From NCBI GenBank assembly GCA_036393835.1, contig DASWGI010000019.1, positions 1-15,646 on the forward strand: a stretch of 15,646 nucleotides of DNA, in the 5' to 3' direction. The translations under genes and the position numbers were made by a program. The notes below the pieces were generated by a model. It saw only the letters and a program-made list of their open reading frames with translations. It was not told the origin of the DNA and made no database searches. The DNA comes from VBKO01 sp036393835. GTDB lineage: Bacteria > Myxococcota > Myxococcia > Myxococcales > 40CM-4-68-19. Below are positions 1 to 8,497 of this stretch, in pieces (position 1 is the stretch's first letter; each line of letters starts with the position of its first letter).

Positions 1-337
1 CGCTCGTGATGCCGGACTGGAAGGTGCTCGACGTTCATGTCGTTGCCGCTCCCGCGCAAACCCCCGGGAGGTCAGTAGCAAACACGAGGCCGGAAGGTGA
101 CACGCCGCGTGACGTCACGAACCTGAAACATTCCGGGCACATGCCCGCATTATCTGTAGGTGTCAAGCACACACCGGCGGCGGTTTTGCTGCGCACCGGC
201 GGTGACGGTGCGTAGGCAACTATACAGGCGCTCCGACGGTCGTCTCACGGGTGGGCGCCGAGGGCGTCATCCACTTCGCCCTTGTTGGCGGGCGCGCGCG
301 AGCGTAGAGAGACGCGGCCACCCCACGGAGGGGCTCG
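1..337. other. Left-edge region without a confident gene
   Basis: I see no gene I would defend here. A frame is open from the left edge to the stop at 213-215 on the plus strand, but the product resembles nothing I know and looks like low-quality sequence. On the minus strand an ATG at 38-36 opens a frame that runs off the left edge, with a GGGAG about 10 bases upstream, so the first codons of a divergent gene may lie here; that is weak. Two structural details are visible. CGGGCA (134-139) and TGCCCG (142-147) are 6-base arms separated by two bases, like a small operator. CACCGGCGG is repeated directly at 172-180 and 194-202. The region probably carries the promoter of the gene starting at 338, but I could not pick a convincing -35/-10 pair. 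Confidence 0.4.
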
Positions 338-1243
338 ATGAAGGTGTTCGTCACCGGCGGGACCGGGTACATCGGCAGCGCCGTCTCCCTGCGCCTCAGG
401 AAGGCGGGACACGACGTGCAGGCCCTCGTCCGCAACAAGGACAAGGCGTCGGCGCTCCAGGCCGCCGGCGTGAAGCTGGTGCAGGGCGACCTCGGCAATC
501 CCGCCGGATACGCGGCGGCGGCGTACGGCGTGCAGGCGATCGTCCACTGCGCGAGCGATCCCGGGCCGCTGTCCGTCGAGCTGGACCGCAAGTCCATCCA
601 GAACGCGCGCGAGCTGCTGCACGGCAGGGTGGGTGCGACGTTCATCTATACCAGCGGCATCTGGGTGCTCGGCGACACCGCGGGCGCCGTGGCGGACGAG
701 TCGAGCCCGACGAATCCGGCGAAGATCGTCGCCTGGCGCCCGGCGCACGAGCAGCTGGCGCTGGGGCTTTCGAAGGAAGGGATCCGCGCGGTCGTCGTCC
801 GGCCGGGCATCGTCTACGGCGGAGCGCGCGGCGGAATCCCGGCGTCGCTGTTCGGCACCGCGCTGAAGCAGGGCGCCACGCAGATCGTCGGCGAGGGAGC
901 GAACCACTGGCCGCTCGTCCACGTCGACGACCTCGCCGAGCTGTACGTCCGGCTGGTGGAGCGCGCGCCGGCGGGCTCCGTCTTCCACGCCACCGACGTC
1001 TCCACCCGCACCGTCCGCGAGATCGCCGAGGCGGCCAGCCGCGCCGCCGGCAAGGACGGCAAGGTGACCGCGCTGCCGCTGGACAAGGCGCGGTCCACCA
1101 TGGGGCCGTTCGCCGACGCCCTGGCGCTCGATCAGAAGGTGTCGAGCGAGAAGGCGCGCACCGAGCTGGACTGGCGCCCCCGCCACGAGGACTTCGTCGC
1201 CGAGGCCCCGCAGCTCTTCGCGCAGTGGCACTCCGCGCAGTAA
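338..1243 (+). CDS. NAD(P)-binding SDR/epimerase-family protein, atypical active site
   Basis: This 301-residue protein is an extended short-chain dehydrogenase/reductase of the NAD-dependent epimerase/dehydratase type. The N-terminal Rossmann glycine motif TGGTGYIG is at residues 6-13. DxxxPxx-like NAD contacts, TSG at 105-107, RPGIVYGG at 155-162 and VHVDDLAELY at 194-203 follow in the order usual for the family, and the length is normal. The Tyr-x-x-x-Lys catalytic pair of classical members is not visible. Around its expected place the sequence reads WRPAHEQ (133-139), so it may be a non-classical reductase or a nucleotide sensor. The ATG is preceded by GGAGGGG at 327-333, which fixes the start. 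It converges on the aldehyde dehydrogenase and the two stop codons abut. The substrate cannot be named; fold assignment is firm, activity is not. Confidence 0.88.
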   Translation: MKVFVTGGTGYIGSAVSLRLRKAGHDVQALVRNKDKASALQAAGVKLVQGDLGNPAGYAAAAYGVQAIVHCASDPGPLSVELDRKSIQNARELLHGRVGATFIYTSGIWVLGDTAGAVADESSPTNPAKIVAWRPAHEQLALGLSKEGIRAVVVRPGIVYGGARGGIPASLFGTALKQGATQIVGEGANHWPLVHVDDLAELYVRLVERAPAGSVFHATDVSTRTVREIAEAASRAAGKDGKVTALPLDKARSTMGPFADALALDQKVSSEKARTELDWRPRHEDFVAEAPQLFAQWHSAQ

Positions 1244-2802
<1,559 letters not shown>

Positions 2803-2806
<4 letters not shown>

Positions 2807-4182
2807 GGCCGTCCTCCCGCCGGACGGCCCGCGGGCGCGGCGGGCCGCGGCAGCGCCTGGGGCATCTCGGCCAGCGCGTACGCGACCCAGGCCACGGCAG
2901 CGGCGGTCTGGGCGAGGTCGCCCGGGCGCACCTTGTCCAGCGTGTCCGCCGCGCTGTGGTGGTAGTCGAAGTAGCGGCTCACGTCCTGCTGCACGCCCAC
3001 GAACGGGACCCGGAACGCCGCCAGCGGGCCGATGTCCGCGCCTCCGGCTTCTCCACCGAAGTCCGCTGCTCCGAGCGTCTCGAGCGGCGCGAGCCAAGGC
3101 GCGAGCAGCGCCTGCGCGCCTTCGCCCGCGCGCAGGCCGACCGACAGCGGACGGCCCGCGCCCGCATCGGACTCGAGCGCGGCCACGTGCCGGTCCACCT
3201 CGGCGGCGTGCGCCTGGGCGTACGCCTTTCCACCCGCCAGGCCGTTCTCCTCGTTCATGAACAGCACCGCGCGGACGGTGCGCCGCGGGCGCTGCGGGAG
3301 CTGCGCGATGAGCCGCGCCGCCTCCATGACCACCGCGACCCCCGCTGCGTCGTCGACGGCGCCCTGGGCGAGGTCCCACGAGTCGAGGTGCGCGCCGAGC
3401 AGCACCACCTCCTCCGGCTTCTCGCGCCCGCGGACGTCGGCGACCACGTTGGCCGAGTCGGCGTCGGGCAGGGTGCGGCAGCCGAGCCCCAGCCGGACCT
3501 GCACCGGGCCGCGCTGCAGGAGGCGGTGCAACAGCTCGGCGTCTTCCACCGCGAGCGCCGCCGCGGATACTCTTGGCGCGCCGTCCTCGAACGTCGTCGC
3601 CCCTGTGTGCGGGTCGCGCAGGGACGCGGTGGCGAGCGAGCGCACCAGCGCTCCGGCGGCGCCGAGCTTCGCCGCCTCGGCCGGGCCGCGGTTGCGCAGG
3701 GGCGACGCTTCGCCATACCCGGTCTTTCCACCCGCGGTGGACATGGAGTGGTTGAAGAAGACCATCTTGCCGCGCGCCTTCTCGCCCAGCGCCTGCAGCT
3801 CCGCGATCGAGCGCACCTCGACGACCTCGGCGGTCACGCCGCCCGCGGCGGTGCCCGGGCTGCCGCCCAGCGCGGTCACCGCGAGTTGGTGGCCCGCGCG
3901 GCCGCGGGCCGGGAGCACCTCGGCGCGCTCCTCGCCGCGGACCCAGTGCGGCACCTTGACCGGCTCGGCCCGGACCTCCAGCCCGTCGTCGCGGAACCGC
4001 TGCAGCGCCCATTTGACCGCGGCTTCCGCTCCCGGGGAGCCGGAGAGGCGGGCGCCGATTCCGTCGGTCAGCTCCGCCACCCGGGCGTACGTGACGCCGT
4101 CGGTGAGCGCGCCGCCGACCAGGCGGGCGGCGACCTCGGGCGAGTAGGGCGGCGCTGCGAGAAGGGCGATGAGCGCGAGCAC
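2803..4182 (-). CDS. M28 family zinc metallopeptidase (carboxypeptidase Q-like) with PA domain
   Basis: A 459-residue co-catalytic zinc exopeptidase of family M28, closest in motif layout to carboxypeptidase Q-like enzymes. Zinc and catalytic residues are all visible: GAHLDSWD with His265 and Asp267, bridging Asp277 in GAVDDAAG, FMNEENG with the Glu pair 311-312, Asp339 in ESDAG, and His408/409 in DYHHSAADT. The segment of about residues 90-200 between the N-terminus and catalytic core looks like an inserted PA domain, including KLGAAGALV. I chose the GTG at 4182 because a perfect GGAGG lies four bases upstream. Another in-frame GTG at 4242 would add 20 residues but has no good ribosome site. 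With the chosen start the protein begins with a short hydrophobic stretch (MLALIALLAA), a possible export signal though it lacks the usual basic residues. It is the first gene of a minus-strand operon; four bases overlap the downstream dehydrogenase. Confidence 0.88.
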
Positions 4183-4186
4183 GTGG

Positions 4187-4194
4187 CCTCCTTC
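4187..4194 (-). promoter_or_regulatory. Ribosome binding site deciding the M28 peptidase start
   Basis: Read on the minus strand this is GAAGGAGG, with four bases (CCAC) before the GTG at 4182-4180. It is the strongest Shine-Dalgarno in the divergent region and supports the shorter form of the peptidase over the GTG at 4242. Confidence 0.7.
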
Positions 4195-4251
4195 GGCGGC
4201 GCACTCTCGCACAGCCCGCGACACCGCGCGCTCGAAATCCACTCGGGCCGG

Positions 4252-4280
4252 TTGACCGATCGCCTTCGCTGGTTCACGAT
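4252..4280 (+). promoter_or_regulatory. Candidate sigma70-type promoter for the spike-effector cluster
   Basis: TTGACC at 4252-4257 matches five of six -35 consensus bases. After a 17-base spacer, CACGAT at 4275-4280 matches three of the six -10 bases, including the second A and the final T. Transcription would begin near 4287 and leave a short leader containing the GGAGGGGGG at 4294-4302 before the GTG at 4305. The -10 is weak, so this is a candidate only. Confidence 0.35.
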
Positions 4281-4304
4281 GGAGCGGGACGCGGGAGGGG
4301 GGAC

Positions 4305-5642
4305 GTGGAAGAGAACCTGTTCGGCCAGATGCAAGGGGCGGGCAAGGTCGCCTCGACGGGCTCGGCCACCATCTTCGGCGTCGAGGTCGCCCTCGTCACC
4401 AACGTGAAGGACCCGCAGAAGCTCGGCCGGGTCAAGGTGTGCTTCCCGCGGCTTTCGGGAATGCCCGAGTCGGACTGGGCGCGCGTGGTCCAGCCGGCCG
4501 GCGGTCCGGGGCGCGGGTTCTACTGGTTGCCCGAGGTGAGCGACGAGGTCCTCGTCGCCTTCGAGATGGGCCAGCCGAACCGTCCGTATGTCCTCCGCGG
4601 CCTGTGGAACGCCAAAGACAAGCCGATGAAGGACGCCTACGCCGACGACAACAGCACCCGGATGATCCAGACCAAGTCCGGGCACCAGATCGCCCTGTCG
4701 GACAAGGACGGCGAGGAGAAGATCACCATCTGCGACGGGACGGGGAAGCGCGTCCTCACCTTCGACGTCAAGGCCAAGAAGCTGCTCATCGAGGCGAAGG
4801 AAGGCTGCGTCGAGGTGCGGGCGAAGAAGAAGATCGTCATGCGCTGCGAGGACCTCGAGGTCCTCGCGAGCAAGAACGCCAAGGTCGACGTGAGCGACCA
4901 GTTCGACCTGAAGGTCGGCGGCGACGCAGCGATGAAGGCGGGGGGAACGTTCACGCTCAAAGGCAGCCAGGTGCAGATCAACCCGTCGTCGCTGAGCGTC
5001 GCGGCGCTGGCCGGCGCGGTGGCGGGCGCGGTCGCCGGAGCGGTGACGGGCGGAGCGAAGGGCGCGGTGGCAGGCGCGGCCGCGGGAGCTGCGGCGGGCG
5101 CGGGGGTGGGCGGCGCCGGCGCCGGCGCGGCTGCCGGCGCAGCAGCAGGAGCCCGCGCTGGCGCGGCGGTCGGGACGCACGAACCCGCAGTTGCTCCGCG
5201 CTCTGGTTCACTCGCTCCGGGCGCGACCCCTGCCGCTGGGAGCGCCCCGGCATCGGGAGCAGCGCCCGGTGCACCCGCCCCGGCATCGGGAGCAGCGCCC
5301 GGTGCGCCCGCCCCGGCATCGGGAGCCCAAGGGCCGGCATCCTCGACGACGGGAAGTTCCGCCGCCGGAGCGAGCGGCAGCCCGACTGGACAAGCAGGCG
5401 CGGCGCCCGCACAGCAGCAGGCGACTACGCCGGCAAACATGGTCCTCTTCCAGCTCCTAGATCCCAGCGGCGTCGCGCTCGCGGGCTGCCGCTACAAGCT
5501 GACGCTGCCGGACGGTACGGAACGCACGGGAAAGAGCGACGCCCAAGGCAATGTTCGCGTGGACGCCGGCAGTCAGCAGGGGTCCTGCAAGCTCGAATTG
5601 CTGGGTCCTTCCGAGCCCGGAAATCCGTCTGCTCCAACCTGA
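4305..5642 (+). CDS. Stand-alone gp5/VgrG-like baseplate spike protein with Gly-zipper and C-terminal Ig/TTR-like domain
   Basis: A 445-residue protein of the phage baseplate V/VgrG OB-fold type, the central spike of contractile tails, type VI secretion and extracellular injection particles. Residues about 25-105 form the OB-fold region (e.g. KDPQKLGRVKV, 36-46, and the WLPEVSDEVLVAF stretch, 74-86). Residues about 118-228 are repetitive and strand-rich, as expected for the spike beta-helix. The roughly 350-residue gp27-like N-terminal half of canonical VgrG is absent. Unusually, residues 232-290 are almost pure Ala/Gly with repeated GxxxG spacing, 291-378 form an Ala/Pro/Ser/Gly linker containing a tandem repeat, and 379-434 look like a small carboxypeptidase-regulatory/transthyretin-like domain (LPDGTERTGKSDAQGN). 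The start is GTG with GGAGGGGGG at 4294-4302; the next gene begins 54 bases downstream. The likely role is a spike that carries the following effector. No sheath, tube or baseplate genes are nearby. Confidence 0.82.
   Translation: MEENLFGQMQGAGKVASTGSATIFGVEVALVTNVKDPQKLGRVKVCFPRLSGMPESDWARVVQPAGGPGRGFYWLPEVSDEVLVAFEMGQPNRPYVLRGLWNAKDKPMKDAYADDNSTRMIQTKSGHQIALSDKDGEEKITICDGTGKRVLTFDVKAKKLLIEAKEGCVEVRAKKKIVMRCEDLEVLASKNAKVDVSDQFDLKVGGDAAMKAGGTFTLKGSQVQINPSSLSVAALAGAVAGAVAGAVTGGAKGAVAGAAAGAAAGAGVGGAGAGAAAGAAAGARAGAAVGTHEPAVAPRSGSLAPGATPAAGSAPASGAAPGAPAPASGAAPGAPAPASGAQGPASSTTGSSAAGASGSPTGQAGAAPAQQQATTPANMVLFQLLDPSGVALAGCRYKLTLPDGTERTGKSDAQGNVRVDAGSQQGSCKLELLGPSEPGNPSAPT
5243..5326 (+). repeat. 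33-bp tandem repeat coding an Ala/Pro-rich linker
   Basis: CCCCGGCATCGGGAGC recurs at 5245, 5278 and 5311, an exact 33-base period with about two and a half copies. The first two units differ at one visible base (GCACCC versus GCGCCC). Each unit encodes eleven residues, PASGAAPGAPA, inside the flexible linker of the spike protein. The period is a multiple of three, so copy changes would alter linker length without breaking the frame. Confidence 0.85.
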
Positions 5643-5696
5643 CTCCCTGGATCTACCAGTTCTGCCTCTTCCGGCTGGTCAAAGGCGGTCCACTCC

Positions 5697-8468
5697 ATGG
5701 GAAACCCCATCCTGTATTCGGACGGAGGCGTCACCATCCCGATTGGCCAGAGCGTCACGGTGCAGTTCGGGGCGCTGATCTGCAGCCTGAAAATCCGCGC
5801 GACGGATGCGACCAGCGGGGCTCCGATCGCGGGGGCACAAGTACAGATCGACGGTCCTTCAGGGGCCAGTCTGGTGACCGATTCCGCCGGGCTCGTGACG
5901 TCCGGCGACGTGCAGCTAGGCACCTACACGATCCAGGCCAGTCACGAAGCCTTGCGCACGCCCGAACCGGTCCGCGTCACGTTGAAGGCTGGCGAGAACC
6001 TTCTGGAGGTCAAGCTCGCCCCATCGGACGGGGCGTTCCCTCTAGAATTGCGGGCGGGTGCTGACGCGAATACCGCACAGCTCGTCCGGAACGCTTGGGT
6101 CTTCTGGCGGCAGGGTGGTTGCGACACGTTGCTCCGGACGGGCGGCGATGGACGGATCTTTTCGACGGATCCATCCAACGCTTGCGCGGAGCCGGGCAAA
6201 CCCTGGGACTACACGACCCCCTACAAGGCTCAAAGCGGGACTGAAGCACAAGTCTTCTTCTGCATCGGCAACAAGCCACTTCCGCAGGGCATGATTACGG
6301 CGGACCTCTACAGCAGCGTGCATGTAGGCGCTGCCCAGGCCGGTCTGGCCGCGGTGACGATCGAGGCGCCGGTGGTGGAGCTGACCAAGCCTGCCGAGCT
6401 GTCGCTGTGGCCGCTGCTCTTCACGAATCTGTCCGAGGCCGCGCAAGGGAACCAGAGCTACTACACCCAGGGGTTGAACTCAGGCGCCGCGCTCTGGAAC
6501 CAGGGTGGCCTCACCGTTCAAGAATGGGGTGCCGCGCCGGCGCCTGCGGAACAGGTTCGTCCGAAGCCACGGGGGCTGGCGATCGCGGGCAAGGTGGATG
6601 CAGGAGCGACGGGCGTGACGATCCAGATCCTGGATCGCGACGGGAATCCGCTGTCGATCCGCAGCGCTCCCGCGAGTGCCGACGTTCGTGAGCTCCAGGC
6701 AACGCTCGCCGCGCCGGCGGCAGGAAAGAAGCCTTTCAAGCTCAATCTCTTCTTCGCGGATCCCGCGGCCGCGCTCGGCCCCGTTCAGGTCTTCGTGCGC
6801 GCTGATGGAATGGCGCGCTCCGGGTACGCTGCGTTCGCTCTCCATCTGCTGGGCGCGCAACTCGCCCTGCGGGACGAGGCGGCTGGCGGCGCAGACGGTT
6901 CTTTTCCCGGCGAGAGCGACGAGAAGATCGTGGTCGACTTCACGCCGTCGGCAGTCCAGGTGCCGCAGGGAACGCTGGCGCAGGCGTTGGCTGCGCTCGC
7001 GCCGCACACCCGGGCTCGTCGGCTGGTCATGTACGACATCGCCGTCGGTGGCCCGCGCCACTTCGATCTGCCCGCCATCCAGTGGCCGGGAGGCGCGGCC
7101 GGCGGAGCGAATGCCCCGCAAGGGATCGATACGCGACAATCGCAAATGCCGCTGTGGATGGCGGAGCTGCATTTCGTAGGAATCGCCCGGGCCCAGCTCG
7201 AGGATCTGCTGCTTCGGCGCAAACATGCGCTCGCCGGTGCCCCGACGACGTTGAAGCTCGAGCTCGATTGGAAGCTCCAGCTGGACTGGAGGGGCCCGGA
7301 TTTCGATGCGGGAAACAATCCGCACAGCTACTCGCAGGCGGTCGAGACGACGCAGGAGGTAACGTTCACTCTCGGCGATGAGGGGTCCATCCACGGCGTC
7401 GATGCGGATGGCAAGGTGTCCGGTGCACTCTCCCCCGCACCTGCACGGATCCCGTACCCCGTTCAGGACCGGCCCGTACCAAACGTGTTGGTTTCTGCAA
7501 AGCGCGTGTTCGGCCGGCAGGGAGGGGCCGGGCAAGACGCGCTCGTCGTTCAGTGGCAACCCGAGATCTCGGATGGCGGCAAGGAGATCATCCGCGGTGG
7601 AAATGGCCGGCTCACCTTGCAACGGCTCACGATCGGCGGGGATCGCGTCGACTCGGGCATCTCACCAGGAAGCGGCGAGATTGCGAGCCCACCGGATCTC
7701 GCCCTGCCACGATTCTATATCCGTGGCGTGAATCCCTCCGAGGATGAAATCGTGGACGCGATCGACGCGATCGTCGATGGTGTCTACAACGACCCTGGCC
7801 GAGGCGACTGGATCACGCTGCTCACCTTGGATTGCTGGCAGCAGACGTGCCGCGGCCCGGATCGGCGGAGTGGCGTCGTCGGAACGGAATCCGAGAGGCA
7901 TCAATTTGCCTACGCCGCTACCAAACGGTCGCGCTTCCGAGGATGGGTGTACGGGCTGCAGAACTCGATGCCGTTGTTCGGACCGCCCCACGGCTATGGC
8001 GTCGGCCAACTCGACACGCCCCGTCCTACCGACGATCAGGTCTGGAGCTTCGTGCATAACATCCACCAGAGTGTCGTCCTCTTGATGGTGGAGAAAGGCC
8101 ACGAAGCCTATGACCTGCTGAAGGGTCACTTTCAGACGCCCCCGAGCCAGAGAGACAAGGCCGCCTTCCAACGGGAGGTCGTTCGCCGCTACAACGGCCG
8201 CGGGCCAGAGATGCGGTGGCACAACGGCGATTGGTGGATCAAGCCGAACTTTCCTGCTGCTCCGTCGGACGTGCGTTGGGAAGATCCAGCGAATCCCGCA
8301 AAAGGCGCGAACTCGAATATCAACTACCCAAATCACGCGCTCGGCACCAACGTACAGTATTACACGGGAGCGGGCGCACAAACGCAGTTTCTCTTCGGTC
8401 CGGATGCCGCCGGACAGGAGCAGTACATCCAGTTCAACGATCCCGGTGATTACGGACCAGGGATTTGA
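5697..8468 (+). CDS. Putative contractile-injection effector with C-terminal lytic-transglycosylase/muramidase-like domain
   Basis: A 923-residue protein with no family I can name over its full length. Residues about 28-108 form a carboxypeptidase-regulatory/transthyretin-like fold (TSGAPIAGAQVQI, then TDSAGLVTSGDVQLGTYTI). The middle, about 110-680, is strand-rich and unrecognised, with no signal peptide or obvious membrane segment. The C-terminal part, about 695-850, has the pattern of a lysozyme-like/SLT-type peptidoglycan hydrolase: acidic VGTESERHQF (728-737, Glu731 or Glu733 as candidate catalytic acid), the GYGVGQLD turn (766-773), a WSFVHNI helix (783-789), and RRYNG (830-834) comparable to the late Tyr-Asn-containing motif of transglycosylases. 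The ATG has only a modest AAAGGCGG at 5681-5688. Lying between a spike protein and a secreted protein, it is best read as a cell-wall-attacking effector; the catalytic assignment is inference. GC is lower than in the flanking genes (32 of 60 bases in row 8041-8100). Confidence 0.65.
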   Translation: MGNPILYSDGGVTIPIGQSVTVQFGALICSLKIRATDATSGAPIAGAQVQIDGPSGASLVTDSAGLVTSGDVQLGTYTIQASHEALRTPEPVRVTLKAGENLLEVKLAPSDGAFPLELRAGADANTAQLVRNAWVFWRQGGCDTLLRTGGDGRIFSTDPSNACAEPGKPWDYTTPYKAQSGTEAQVFFCIGNKPLPQGMITADLYSSVHVGAAQAGLAAVTIEAPVVELTKPAELSLWPLLFTNLSEAAQGNQSYYTQGLNSGAALWNQGGLTVQEWGAAPAPAEQVRPKPRGLAIAGKVDAGATGVTIQILDRDGNPLSIRSAPASADVRELQATLAAPAAGKKPFKLNLFFADPAAALGPVQVFVRADGMARSGYAAFALHLLGAQLALRDEAAGGADGSFPGESDEKIVVDFTPSAVQVPQGTLAQALAALAPHTRARRLVMYDIAVGGPRHFDLPAIQWPGGAAGGANAPQGIDTRQSQMPLWMAELHFVGIARAQLEDLLLRRKHALAGAPTTLKLELDWKLQLDWRGPDFDAGNNPHSYSQAVETTQEVTFTLGDEGSIHGVDADGKVSGALSPAPARIPYPVQDRPVPNVLVSAKRVFGRQGGAGQDALVVQWQPEISDGGKEIIRGGNGRLTLQRLTIGGDRVDSGISPGSGEIASPPDLALPRFYIRGVNPSEDEIVDAIDAIVDGVYNDPGRGDWITLLTLDCWQQTCRGPDRRSGVVGTESERHQFAYAATKRSRFRGWVYGLQNSMPLFGPPHGYGVGQLDTPRPTDDQVWSFVHNIHQSVVLLMVEKGHEAYDLLKGHFQTPPSQRDKAAFQREVVRRYNGRGPEMRWHNGDWWIKPNFPAAPSDVRWEDPANPAKGANSNINYPNHALGTNVQYYTGAGAQTQFLFGPDAAGQEQYIQFNDPGDYGPGI

Positions 8469-8484
8469 TCCCGGCGCTTTCTCC

Positions 8485-8490
8485 AGGAGG
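8485..8490 (+). promoter_or_regulatory. Ribosome binding site fixing the start of the secreted partner
   Basis: A perfect AGGAGG lies seven bases before the ATG at 8498. It rules out the earlier in-frame TTG at 8465 and gives an N-terminus that is a good signal peptide. Confidence 0.8.
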
Positions 8491-8497
8491 ATCGCTG

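Noticed and set aside
186..226. TTGCTG and TATACA as a promoter before the first gene
   Set aside because: The spacing is 29 bases, far from the 16-18 expected.
4987..5180. Ala/Gly-coding stretch as a possible CRISPR or non-coding repeat
   Set aside because: No regular repeat-spacer structure; it is in frame within the spike gene and reads as a glycine zipper.
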